From positions 1-20,188 of the forward strand of contig JAXJYC010000004.1 in assembly GCA_036307185.1 (NCBI GenBank): a stretch of DNA of 20,188 bases, in the 5' to 3' direction. The notes beneath the pieces are model-generated. The model worked only from the letters and a program-made list of their open reading frames with translations. It did not search any database and was not told where the DNA came from. Numbering within the stretch: the stretch's first letter is position 1; every line of letters starts with the position of its first letter. This stretch comes from SVEL01 sp017381055. GTDB taxonomy: Bacteria > Bacillota > Clostridia > Lachnospirales > Lachnospiraceae. The position numbers and the translations under genes are program-made. Positions 1-6,965 of the stretch are shown one piece after another.

Positions 1-51
1 GGATTAGTCTCAATGTTAGATTACTACACCGAACGGTGTGTTACTTGTTAA
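1..51 (+). CDS. Intron-encoded reverse transcriptase/maturase, last 16 codons (partial)
   Basis: Frame 1 is open from the first base and ends at TAA (49-51), giving GLVSMLDYYTERCVTC. It sits just before domain V, where the domain IV-encoded reverse transcriptase/maturase of a group II intron normally ends. Only the tail is present, so no catalytic motif can be seen. The call rests on position inside the intron and on a general resemblance to the short C termini of IIC-type maturases. The same bases also contain a small hairpin (ACACC GAAC GGTGT) that could be part of domain IV. Confidence 0.5.
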   Translation, partial: GLVSMLDYYTERCVTC

Positions 52-136
52 GTTGATTGAACCGCCGTGTACGGAACCGTACGCACGGTGGTGTGAGAGG
101 TCGGGAAAATTTATTTAATTTTCCCTCCTACTCGAT
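1..136 (+). mobile_element. Group IIC intron, 3' end (end of domain IV, domains V and VI)
   Basis: The 3' end of a self-splicing group II intron; the rest lies upstream of the window. Domain V is at 61-92: arm ACCGCCGTG (61-69) pairs with CACGGTGGT (84-92), with a CG two-base bulge at 82-83 and an upper stem TACG/CGTA closed by a GAAC tetraloop (74-77). The CGC at 63-65 or nearby would form the catalytic triad. Domain VI follows: GGGAAAATT (103-111) pairs with AATTTTCCC (117-125), then TCCTACTCGAT, which carries the expected bulged branch-point adenosine. The intron should end at about 136-137. The domain V sequence and the CTACTCGAT ending match what I recall of the Oceanobacillus iheyensis group IIC intron, so the IIC assignment is fairly secure. 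These introns move by retrohoming and typically insert just downstream of terminator hairpins; the 5' exon is not visible here. Confidence 0.88.
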
Positions 137-171
137 TATTTTATCTTGTAGTAATTTTATTGTCTGTATTT

Positions 172-897
172 TTATAACCATCCGCCATCCATGCTTATAA
201 TTTGGCCAGTCATATAGGAAGGTGATGAAAGTATAGATAACACCATTTTACCTGCATCCTCTATAGAACCGGCGCGTCCCATTGGGATTTCATTTGTTAA
301 CTCTACTTTGTCTTCGTCTGTTAGATGGGCGTTCATGTCTGTGTCGATAAGTCCAAAGGCGATTGCATTTACTTGTATTCCACTTGGAGCAAGTTCTTTT
401 GCAAGTGCTTTTGTAAAGGCATTTACACCGCCTTTGGAAGCGGAGTATGCAACCTCGCAGGATGCACCAACATTACCCCAAACAGAGGAGATGTTAATAA
501 TGTGTCCCTGTTTCTTTTGAATCATTTGAGGGATGCAGAGTTTGCTTGTATAAAAGACAGAGGAAAGATTTGTATTGATACAATTATTCCATTCATCAAA
601 ACTCATATCTTGAAGTAGTCCGACATAAGATATACCAGCATTGTTTATAAGTATATCTATAGTTATAGAGTTTTTATTTAGAAAGGAAAAGAGATCTTCG
701 CAGATAGAGGTATCGCTTATATCTCCTACATAAGTATAGACGGATGAACTGTATTCTTTTACTTGATTTGCTACAGATGTGAGAGCTTCTTTATTTTGTT
801 TGCAAGTAAGAACTAGGTTATAGCCGGCTTTTGCTAATTCTAAAGCAATGCCTTTGCCTATTCCGCGAGAAGCTCCAGTTATAAGTGCGTATTTCAT
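172..897 (-). CDS. fabG: 3-oxoacyl-[acyl-carrier-protein] reductase (FabG-like SDR)
   Basis: Short-chain dehydrogenase of 241 aa that probably reduces 3-oxoacyl-ACP with NADPH in cytoplasmic fatty acid elongation. Visible motifs are the cofactor loop TGASRGIG (residues 7-14), NNAG (85-88), catalytic Ser138, Tyr151 and Lys155 (YSASK), and the C-terminal TGQ...DGG element; spacing matches classical FabG. The start was chosen at 897, not the upstream ATG at 969, because AAGGAG stands six bases before it and the domain begins at once with MKYALITGASRGIG. The usual Pro-Gly after the active site is Phe-Gly (F181-G182), which is unusual for FabG. The gene stands alone, away from other fab genes, so it could act on another 3-oxo or hydroxy substrate. 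It is convergent with the group II intron, only about 35 bp away, with no separate terminator seen. Confidence 0.85.
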   Translation of the reverse strand: MKYALITGASRGIGKGIALELAKAGYNLVLTCKQNKEALTSVANQVKEYSSSVYTYVGDISDTSICEDLFSFLNKNSITIDILINNAGISYVGLLQDMSFDEWNNCINTNLSSVFYTSKLCIPQMIQKKQGHIINISSVWGNVGASCEVAYSASKGGVNAFTKALAKELAPSGIQVNAIAFGLIDTDMNAHLTDEDKVELTNEIPMGRAGSIEDAGKMVLSILSSPSYMTGQIISMDGGWL

Positions 898-983
898 ATA
901 TAGCTCCTTTGAGTGATAATTCTTAATTTGGTATAAATCGTCAGACAACATTAAATTTGGGTCTGACATAGATAATTTACCTT

Positions 984-992
984 AGTATAACA
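984..992 (-). promoter_or_regulatory. Extended -10 promoter for fabG
   Basis: On the minus strand the sequence reads TGTTATACT, an extended -10 (TGnTATACT), about 87 bases upstream of the fabG start. No good -35 lies at 16-18 bp spacing, as expected for extended -10 promoters. A small inverted repeat, GTGC AAAA GCAC (1001-1012 on the plus strand), sits where an operator between -10 and -35 would lie. Binding by a regulator is speculation. Confidence 0.5.
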
Positions 993-1157
993 TATTATGT
1001 GTGCAAAAGCACGCAAAATAAAGCTTTTATAATTAATGATAAAAAAATGAATAAAACCATTGACAAAAAGATATATGTGCATAATTTACAAGAGTACAAT
1101 TAAATAATGCTAAAGTACTATGTGTAAAAGTTGATTTTTTAGTGTATAACATTAAAA

Positions 1158-1227
1158 ATATCCACATTAATAAATGCGAAAACTACGCAAAAACGATTAA
1201 TCCACCAAGTTATCCACATTGTCCACA
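1158..1227 (+). promoter_or_regulatory. Cluster of DnaA-box-like sites in an AT-rich intergenic region
   Basis: The stretch 898-1489 has no convincing gene. Within it are a perfect DnaA box TTATCCACA (1210-1218), an immediately adjacent one-mismatch box TTGTCCACA (1219-1227) in the same orientation, and a further one-mismatch box ATATCCACA (1158-1166). A 14-bp palindrome AAAACATATGTTTT lies at 1259-1272. Two purine-rich near repeats (GCGAAAACTACGCAAAAACG at about 1176 and ACGAAAACGCAAAAA at about 1283) flank the boxes. None of the neighbouring genes (fabG, hpf, secA) is typical of oriC, so a regulatory or DnaA-titrating role is more likely than an origin. A weak TTGACA (1060-1065) and another TTGACA (1324-1329) lack good -10 partners. 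Confidence 0.45.
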
Positions 1228-1391
1228 GAAAAAATGTATTAATTTGAGGTTCAAAATAAAAACATATGTTTTGGTAGAAATGACGAAAACGCAAAAAAAG
1301 AAATGAAAATAAAGAAAAAACTATTGACAATATACTATTTGCAATAAAGTTGAATGTTATCTGACAAATTGATATATCATACATAAATTAC

Positions 1392-1420
1392 TTGAAAAAA
1401 GATATAAAGAATGGTATAAT
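1392..1420 (+). promoter_or_regulatory. Sigma-A promoter for hpf
   Basis: TTGAAA (1392-1397), 17-bp spacer, TATAAT (1415-1420), preceded by TG one base away (TGGTATAAT), so both elements are good and the -10 is extended. The leader contains a short inverted repeat, AGTGAT (1438-1443) and ATCACT (1461-1466), before the ribosome binding site AAAGGAG at 1474-1480. Confidence 0.85.
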
Positions 1421-1489
1421 ACAAATATCTAAAAAGTAGTGATGAGATACTTGATATTTTATCACTAGTCGTGAAAGGAGACGGACATC

Positions 1490-2017
1490 ATGCGTTACAT
1501 AATTAAAGGTAGAAATGTAGAAGTTACAGAGGGTTTAAAATCAGCAGTTACAGATAAGATTGGTAAGCTGGATAAGTATTTTACACAGGAGACTGAAGCT
1601 TATGTTACATTAAGCGTAGAGAAGGAAAGACAGAAGGTAGAAGTTACTATTCCTATGAAGGGAAATACTCTTAGAGCAGAAGAAACTAACAGTGATATGT
1701 ATGTATCTATTGATTTAGTTCAGGAGACATTAGAGAGACAGCTTAAGAGATATAAGAATAAGATCGTAGACAGAAAGCATTCTGGAGAGGTATTTACACC
1801 AGACTTTATTGATAAGGATTACGAAGAGGATGATGCAATCAAAATTGAGAAGTCAAAGAGATTTGCAGTTAAGCCTATGGATCCAGAAGAAGCTTGTTTG
1901 CAGATGGAGTTATTAGGACATAACTTCTATGTATTCAGAAATTCTGAGACAGATGAGATTAATGTAGTTTATAAGAGAAAAGGAAATACATACGGTATTA
2001 TTGAGCCGGAGTATTAG
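1490..2017 (+). CDS. hpf: Ribosome hibernation promoting factor, long form
   Basis: A 175-aa protein of the HPF/RaiA/YfiA family, long type. The N-terminal half (about residues 1-105, MRYIIKGRNVEVTEGLKSAV onward) is the S30AE domain that binds the decoding centre of the 30S subunit. A linker follows, then a C-terminal dimerisation domain (about 120-175) with the typical MDPEEACLQMELLGHNFYVF and VVYKRKGNTYGIIEP segments. Family knowledge: the C-terminal domains of two copies pair, joining 70S ribosomes into inactive 100S dimers in stationary phase or stress. The start is fixed by AAAGGAG at 1474-1480. The gene forms its own unit between a strong promoter and a perfect-palindrome terminator. 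hpf directly upstream of secA is a common order in Firmicutes. Confidence 0.95.
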   Translation: MRYIIKGRNVEVTEGLKSAVTDKIGKLDKYFTQETEAYVTLSVEKERQKVEVTIPMKGNTLRAEETNSDMYVSIDLVQETLERQLKRYKNKIVDRKHSGEVFTPDFIDKDYEEDDAIKIEKSKRFAVKPMDPEEACLQMELLGHNFYVFRNSETDEINVVYKRKGNTYGIIEPEY

Positions 2018-2023
2018 AAGATT

Positions 2024-2052
2024 AGAGGAGTTCCTAGGAACTCCTCTTTTTT
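2024..2052 (+). terminator. Intrinsic terminator of hpf
   Basis: GAGGAGTTCC pairs with GGAACTCCTC in a 22-bp perfect palindrome (2025-2046), extended by A2024/T2047 and followed by a T run to 2052. It begins seven bases after the hpf stop codon. Confidence 0.93.
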
Positions 2053-2078
2053 GAATGGTTTTAATACTTCTTATTTGC

Positions 2079-2107
2079 TTGAATTAATTGGTTAAATGTT
2101 GTATAAT
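2079..2107 (+). promoter_or_regulatory. Sigma-A promoter for secA
   Basis: TTGAAT (2079-2084), 17-bp spacer, TATAAT (2102-2107). A short hairpin GTTAG TATG CTAAC (2114-2127) lies at the start of the leader, and the secA ribosome binding site AGGAG is at 2144-2148. Confidence 0.8.
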
Positions 2108-2154
2108 ATGGAAGTTAGTATGCTAACATATATTTAGGTAAATAGGAGACAATT

Positions 2155-4725
2155 ATGGGATTAATAACTAAGATTTTCGGTACTCATAGCGAAAGAGAAA
2201 TAAAGAGAATTACACCAATCGTAGATAAGATAGAATCATATAGAGATGATATGATGGCGTTAAGCGATAGTGAACTTAGAGGAAAGACAGATGAGTTTAA
2301 GGAGCGTCTTGCCAATGGAGAAACATTAGATGACATTATGCCAGAAGCATATGCTGTAGTTAGAGAGGCTACAAGAAGAGTAATTAATCAGGAGCACTAT
2401 AGAGTTCAGCTTATGGGTGGTATTATTCTTCATCAGGGCCGTATCGCAGAGATGAGAACAGGTGAAGGTAAGACACAGACATGTCTTCTTCCAGCGTATC
2501 TTAACGCGCTTACAGGCAAAGGTGTTCATGTCGTAACAGTTAATGATTACCTTGCACATAGAGATGCTACTTGGATGGGACAGATTCATGAATTCTTAGG
2601 TCTTACAGTAGGTTGTGTCCTTAATAGTTTAGAGAAAGAAGAAAGACAGAAAGCATATCAGTGTGACATTACATATGTTACAAATAATGAGTTAGGATTC
2701 GATTATCTTCGTGATAATATGGTTGTTTATAAGAATCAGTTAGTTCAGAGAGATCTTAACTTTGCTATTATCGATGAGGTTGACTCAATTCTTATCGATG
2801 AGGCTAGAACACCTCTTATTATTTCAGGACAGAGTGGCAAGTCTACAAAGCTTTATGAGGCTTGTGACGTATTAGCTCGTCAGCTTCACAGAGGTACAGC
2901 TAAAGAATTAACAAAGATGGACATCATCATGAAGGAAGAATATACAGAAGATGGTGACTTTATAGTAAATGAGAAGGAAAAGGTTGTAAATCTTACAGCA
3001 CAGGGTGTAAGTAAGGTAGAGTCCTTCTTCCATATTGAGAATCTTGCGGATCCAGAGAATCTTGAGATTCAGCATAATGTTATCCTTGCTCTTAGAGCAC
3101 ATAATCTTATGTTCAGAGATCAGGATTATGTAGTTAAGGATGATCAGGTATTGATTGTAGATGAATTTACAGGTCGTATTATGCCAGGACGTCGTTTCTC
3201 AGATGGTCTTCATCAGGCGATTGAGGCTAAGGAGCGAGTTAAGATTAAGAGAGAGAGTAAGACTCTTGCAAATATTACATTCCAGAACTTCTTTAATAAA
3301 TATGCAAAGAAGTGTGGTATGACAGGTACAGCTCTTACAGAGGAGCAGGAGTTTAGAGATATTTATGGTATGGACGTAGTAGAAGTACCTACTAACAGAC
3401 CAGTAGCACGTATAGATTATGAAGATGCTGTATATAAGACAAGAAATGGTAAGTATTTAGCCGTTCTTGATGAGATTATTGAGAGCCAGAAAAAAGGACA
3501 GCCAGTTCTTGTAGGTACAATTACTATTGAGGCATCTGAGGAGCTTAGTAGAATTCTTTCTAAGAATGGCGTTAAGCATAGAGTGCTTAATGCTAAGTTC
3601 CATGAACAGGAAGCTGAGATTGTAGCAGAGGCTGGTATTTCTGGTAATGTAACAATTGCTACAAATATGGCGGGTCGTGGTACTGATATTAAGTTAGATG
3701 ATATAGCTAAAGCAGCAGGCGGTCTTAAGATAATTGGTACAGAACGTCATGAATCAAGACGTATTGATAATCAGCTCCGTGGACGTTCAGGTAGACAGGG
3801 AGATCCAGGTGAGTCTCGTTTCTTTATTTCATTAGAGGATGATCTTATGAGACTCTTTGGTTCACAGACTATGATGAACATGTTTAATAGAATGGGAATT
3901 GGTGAGACTGATAGAATACAGCATAAGCTTTTATCTAAGGCTATTGAGACAGCACAGAAGAAGATTGAAAGCAATAACTATGGTATTAGAAAGAACTTAT
4001 TAGAGTATGATCAGGTTATGAATGATCAGAGAGAGATTATTTACAATGAGAGAAGAAAAGTTCTTGACGGTGAGAGTATGAGAGACACTATTATCTCTAT
4101 GACTAAGAGTGTTGTAGATAAGTTTGTATCTCTTTGTGTTTCTGATGAGCAGCCATGTACAGAGTGGGATTTAAATGAGCTTAATCAGATATTGTTGCCG
4201 GTTATTCCAATTCAGCCAGTAGAGCTTACAGAGAGCGAGCGAGTAAGTCGTATTACTAAGGATCAGTTAGTAGAAAGATTACAGAAGGAAGCTGTTGAAG
4301 TATATGAGAAGAAGGAAAGAGAATTCCCAGATGCAGAGCAGATAAGAGAACTTGAGCGAGTAGTGTTACTTAAGGTTATCGATAAGAAGTGGATGGATCA
4401 CATTGATGATATGGATCAGCTTCGTCAGGGTATTGGCTTACAGGCGTATGGTAATAAGGATCCTAAGGTAGAGTACAGAATTAGCGGTTTTGATATGTTT
4501 GATGAGATGACAGCGGGTATTCAAGAGGATACAGTTAAGTTACTTACACATGTTCAGGTACAGCAGAAGGTAGAAAGAGAGCAGGTTGCTAAGGTTACAG
4601 GAACAAATAAGGATGATTCATTGGCTAAGGCGCCAAAGAAGAGAGAGGATAAGAAGGTTTATCCAAACGATCCATGTCCATGCGGTTCTGGTAAGAAGTA
4701 TAAGCAGTGCTGCGGTAGAATGTAA
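2155..4725 (+). CDS. secA: Protein translocase subunit SecA
   Basis: The ATP-driven motor of the general secretion pathway, working at the membrane with SecYEG to push unfolded preproteins across. At 856 aa it has normal length. Visible in order: N-terminal MGLITKIFGTHSEREIKR, Walker A GEGKT (103-107), Walker B DEVD (207-210, within IIDEVDSILIDEARTP), the preprotein cross-linking region, the second nucleotide-binding fold with MAGRGTDIKL and GRSGRQGDPG, the helical scaffold and wing, and a C-terminal SEC-C zinc motif CPCGSGKKYKQCC (Cys841, 843, 852, 853), which in other bacteria binds SecB or ribosomes. The ATG follows AGGAG. It has its own promoter and terminator. The motor and C-terminal zinc motifs are intact. 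Confidence 0.98.
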   Translation: MGLITKIFGTHSEREIKRITPIVDKIESYRDDMMALSDSELRGKTDEFKERLANGETLDDIMPEAYAVVREATRRVINQEHYRVQLMGGIILHQGRIAEMRTGEGKTQTCLLPAYLNALTGKGVHVVTVNDYLAHRDATWMGQIHEFLGLTVGCVLNSLEKEERQKAYQCDITYVTNNELGFDYLRDNMVVYKNQLVQRDLNFAIIDEVDSILIDEARTPLIISGQSGKSTKLYEACDVLARQLHRGTAKELTKMDIIMKEEYTEDGDFIVNEKEKVVNLTAQGVSKVESFFHIENLADPENLEIQHNVILALRAHNLMFRDQDYVVKDDQVLIVDEFTGRIMPGRRFSDGLHQAIEAKERVKIKRESKTLANITFQNFFNKYAKKCGMTGTALTEEQEFRDIYGMDVVEVPTNRPVARIDYEDAVYKTRNGKYLAVLDEIIESQKKGQPVLVGTITIEASEELSRILSKNGVKHRVLNAKFHEQEAEIVAEAGISGNVTIATNMAGRGTDIKLDDIAKAAGGLKIIGTERHESRRIDNQLRGRSGRQGDPGESRFFISLEDDLMRLFGSQTMMNMFNRMGIGETDRIQHKLLSKAIETAQKKIESNNYGIRKNLLEYDQVMNDQREIIYNERRKVLDGESMRDTIISMTKSVVDKFVSLCVSDEQPCTEWDLNELNQILLPVIPIQPVELTESERVSRITKDQLVERLQKEAVEVYEKKEREFPDAEQIRELERVVLLKVIDKKWMDHIDDMDQLRQGIGLQAYGNKDPKVEYRISGFDMFDEMTAGIQEDTVKLLTHVQVQQKVEREQVAKVTGTNKDDSLAKAPKKREDKKVYPNDPCPCGSGKKYKQCCGRM

Positions 4726-4741
4726 AAAGAAGATTTAATAT

Positions 4742-4789
4742 ACACCCCTGTGTGTCGGAAAATTAATTCTGGCATATGGGGTGTTTTTT
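4742..4789 (+). terminator. Intrinsic terminator of secA
   Basis: ACACCCC (4742-4748) pairs with GGGGTGT (4778-4784). The stem can be prolonged, after one bulged T, by GTGTGTC against GGCATAT with wobble pairs. The hairpin runs straight into a T tract ending at 4789. Confidence 0.9.
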
Positions 4790-4856
4790 AGTAGTAAAGA
4801 TCTTTAAAATATCCAATAAAAAAATAAAAGTAATATGAAAAAAAGTGTAAACACTG

Positions 4857-4886
4857 TTGCTAAAAGAATATATAAAATGGTATAAT
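4857..4886 (+). promoter_or_regulatory. Sigma-A promoter for prfB-cheW
   Basis: TTGCTA (4857-4862), 18-bp spacer, TATAAT (4881-4886), with an extended -10 (TGGTATAAT). Overlapping the upstream edge of the -35 is an inverted repeat AGTGT AA ACACT (4844-4855), a possible operator. Confidence 0.75.
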
Positions 4887-4920
4887 GTATTTATATTATA
4901 GTTAAAAGAAGGTGAATTTT

Positions 4921-6034
4921 TTGGTAGAATTAGATCAGTACAAGTACAATTTATCCAACCTAAAGAAGCCACTTAATGAATTGAGGGATTCACTTTGACT
5001 TAGCTAATAAGAAGCTAAAAGTTGAAGAGTTGGAAAAAACTATGGAGGATCAGCACTTTTGGGATGACGCTAAGGAATCTGCAAAGGTGATTAAAGAAGT
5101 AAAAGGACTAAAAGATACCATAGAAGCCTTTAGTAAATTGGAGAGTCTGTATGAAGATGTAGAAACTCTTATTGAAATGGGTTACGAAGAAGAAGACGAA
5201 TCTATATTAGAAGAGGTAAAAGAGAGTTTCACACAGTTAGAAAAACAGCTAGATGATATGACGGTTAGTACTCTTTTATCTGATGAATATGATAAGGATA
5301 ATGCAATACTTACTATTCATGCAGGTGCAGGTGGTACAGAGTCTTGTGATTGGGCAAGTATGTTATATAGAATGTATTGTCGTTATGCTGATTCAAAGGG
5401 ATTTTCATACGAAGTATTAGATTTTCTTGATGGAGATGAAGCTGGTTATAAATCAGTAACACTTCAGATTAGCGGAGAAAATGCATATGGTTACCTTAAA
5501 TCGGAACGAGGAGTACATAGACTTGTGCGTATATCTCCGTTCAATGCGGCAGGAAAGAGACAGACATCGTTTGTATCATTGGATGTAATGCCAGATATAG
5601 ATGATGATATAGATATTGAAATAAAAGATGACGATTTAAAGATTGATACATATCGTGCAGGAGGAGCAGGAGGACAGCATGTCAATAAGACATCATCAGC
5701 TGTTAGAATTACACATATTCCAACAGGAATTGTTGTACAGTGTCAGAATGAGCGTTCCCAGTTCCAAAACAAGGATAGATGTATGAAGATGCTTAAATCA
5801 CAATTATATGTAAAAGCACAGCAGGAAAATGCTGAGAAGATATCTGGTATTCGTGGTGAAGTATCGGATAATGGGTGGGGTAGTCAGATACGTTCTTATG
5901 TAATGCAGCCATATACAATGGTTAAAGATCATAGAACAAATGCAGAAGTAGGTAACATCCAAAGTGTGTTGGATGGTAATATAGATCCATTTGTTAATGC
6001 CTATTTAAAGTGGATTAAGCTTAAAAACGATTAA
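4921..6034 (+). CDS. prfB: Peptide chain release factor 2, expressed by +1 programmed frameshift
   Basis: RF2 recognises UGA and UAA stop codons and triggers peptide release. The gene is in two frames: codons 1-25 from TTG at 4921 (RBS AAGGTG at 4909-4914) to CTT at 4993-4995, then an in-frame TGA (4996-4998). Slipping one base (skipping T4996) gives GAC at 4997 and runs to 6034, in total 370 aa, the normal RF2 length. The fused product reads ...NELRDSL|DLANKKLKVEELEK. In the second part are the stop-recognition tripeptide SPF (in VRISPFNAAGKRQTSF) and the catalytic GGQ (in RAGGAGGQHVNKTSSAVR). The frameshift is the known autoregulatory device: low RF2 lets the ribosome pause at UGA and slip, so it is not a sign of decay. 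cheW follows about 30 bp later in the same unit. Confidence 0.96.
4984..4999 (+). other. prfB programmed +1 frameshift signal
   Basis: An internal Shine-Dalgarno-like AGGG (4984-4987) stands a few bases before the slippery CTT TGA C (4993-4999). This is the known architecture of bacterial prfB recoding sites, where the stimulator is usually a stronger AGGGGG. Peptidyl-tRNA-Leu re-pairs from CTT to TTT and decoding resumes at GAC. Confidence 0.93.
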
Positions 6035-6064
6035 GAAATATATATATACGAGGAGGTATTTTTG

Positions 6065-6523
6065 ATGGAAGAATTTAAGCCAGTAGTATTTAAACTTGAA
6101 AAGGAACTTTATGGTCTTGATATTAATCGAGTACGTGGAATTGAAAAAGAACAAGAAGTAGTTAGAGTTCCAAACACAGCGTCATATATTAAGGGAATTA
6201 TGAATCTTCGTGGAGATGTTATTCCTGTGTATAGCCTTCGTAAAAAGTTTGGAATGCCAGAAGCTACAACAGATGATATTCAGTATATTATCGTGTATAC
6301 AAACGGTACATTACTTGCATTGGAAGTAGATAACGTAGATGAAATACATAATATTGAAGATAATGATGTTCATGTAGTTCCATCAATTGTAACAAATGCA
6401 GATACAAGATATTTTGATAAAGTATTAAAGACAAATAGAGGACTTATCATCACAATTGATATCGATAAGCTTTTATCAGATGATGAGTTAAGCCAGATTG
6501 AGCAGATTAAGGATTTAGCATAA
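6065..6523 (+). CDS. cheW: CheW-like chemotaxis coupling protein
   Basis: A 152-aa single CheW domain. CheW links chemoreceptors to the histidine kinase CheA at the cell poles. The family pattern is visible: EFKPVVFKLEKELYGLDINRVRGIE at the N terminus, then VPNTASYIKGIMNLRGDVIPVYSLRKKFG (the conserved hydrophobic-Gly-Ile-Asn-Leu-Arg-Gly stretch, here MNLRG), and the second half of the fold with LALEVDNVDEIHNI. AGGAGG (6051-6056) precedes ATG 6065 by eight bases; a TTG three bases earlier is a less likely start. No cheA, receptor or response regulator gene is in the window, so it is an orphan copy placed behind prfB and probably cotranscribed with it. Confidence 0.9.
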   Translation: MEEFKPVVFKLEKELYGLDINRVRGIEKEQEVVRVPNTASYIKGIMNLRGDVIPVYSLRKKFGMPEATTDDIQYIIVYTNGTLLALEVDNVDEIHNIEDNDVHVVPSIVTNADTRYFDKVLKTNRGLIITIDIDKLLSDDELSQIEQIKDLA

Positions 6524-6544
6524 TAGAGTATAATGTGTAAAAAA

Positions 6545-6580
6545 GAGAACTATGCGATTTATTTCGCATAGCTCTTTTTT
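6545..6580 (+). terminator. Intrinsic terminator of prfB-cheW
   Basis: CTATGCGA (6550-6557) pairs with TCGCATAG (6564-6571). An outer GAG/CTC adds three pairs after a small asymmetric bulge, and six T residues follow (6575-6580). Confidence 0.92.
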
Positions 6581-6600
6581 GTCTTTTGCAAGAAAGTATA

Positions 6601-6851
6601 TGTAAGAAATTCACTTGATGAAGTGGGATTTTTTATTCATTGTGGAGAATATTTAGATTTTCTTATGGATTTGCTGTATTCATAGCTAAGCAATTTTCCA
6701 ACACGATGTTGGAAAAAGGTGAGCAGCGCTATGGAGGGCGCGTGCGAACCGGTTGCGTATATAGATGAAAAAGAAGAGGGCAAATCAATTAGAAAATCAA
6801 TATTTGGAACACAGAATAAAAAATCATAGTCCATCAAGAGAATTTCTTACA
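6601..6851. mobile_element. 251-bp imperfect inverted-repeat element, MITE-like
   Basis: Most of the 442-bp gap between cheW and the ACT gene is a large imperfect palindrome. The outer ends are TGTAAGAAATTC (6601-6612) and its exact complement (6840-6851); past one mismatch, CTTGATG (6614-6620) matches 6832-6838. Further in, GATTTTTTATTC (6627-6638) is repeated inverted at 6814-6825, and a 19-base block at 6656-6674 matches the complement of 6780-6798 at 17 positions. The centre has a 10-bp-arm hairpin, TTTTCCAACA CGA TGTTGGAAAA (6694-6716), and a GC-rich patch (6719-6759, about two thirds GC) with AACCGGTT. No transposase is encoded. One 32-codon frame (6731-6829) follows an AAGGTG but is probably incidental. 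Target duplication is unclear (TATA to the left, AATATA to the right). Inference: a non-autonomous transposon or its remnant; a structured RNA gene is the alternative. Confidence 0.75.
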
Positions 6852-6883
6852 AATATATCTTGAAATAATTTACATAAAAGGGC

Positions 6884-6912
6884 TTGCGCTTGTGTAGGAT
6901 ATGTGGTAGTAT
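6884..6912 (+). promoter_or_regulatory. Probable promoter of the ACT-hom-apgM operon
   Basis: TTGCGC (6884-6889), 17-bp spacer, TAGTAT (6907-6912). The spacing is ideal and the hexamers are moderate. A small inverted repeat, ACAC AA GTGT, lies just downstream, where it could act as an operator. I see no T-box or riboswitch in the roughly 45-base leader. Confidence 0.6.
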
Positions 6913-6965
6913 CTTTCTGGTAAACACAAGTGTATTTCCTATACGTACAAGGAGAGGGAGATAAA

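Noticed and set aside
1158..1227. Chromosomal replication origin
   Set aside because: No dnaA, dnaN, rpmH or gyrase genes nearby and only three boxes; a regulatory or titration site is more economical.
1139..1384. An 81-codon frame on the minus strand in the fabG-hpf gap
   Set aside because: Composition is what AT-rich noncoding DNA gives (many Phe, Ile, Asn), there is no good ribosome binding site, and it overlaps the DnaA-box region and the approach to the hpf promoter.
4763..4972. A 69-codon minus-strand frame across the secA-prfB gap
   Set aside because: It covers the secA terminator, the prfB promoter and the prfB start, all well supported on the plus strand.
4921..5030. prfB as a frameshifted pseudogene or a gene starting at 5030
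   Set aside because: The TGA lies exactly in the CTT TGA C recoding context, and joining the frames gives a full-length RF2 with normal N terminus.
6610..6634. A second intrinsic terminator after cheW (CACTT GATG AAGTG then TTTTTT)
   Set aside because: The stem is short and the bases belong to the left arm of the inverted-repeat element; the real cheW terminator is at 6545-6580. Incidental termination remains possible.
6637..6837. A 66-codon minus-strand frame between cheW and the ACT gene
   Set aside because: It lies wholly in the inverted-repeat element, where open frames on both strands are a by-product of the palindrome; no family resemblance.
6913..6965. T-box or riboswitch ahead of the threonine operon
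   Set aside because: The leader after the predicted promoter is only about 45 bases, with no T-box AGGGTGG element or known aptamer pattern.
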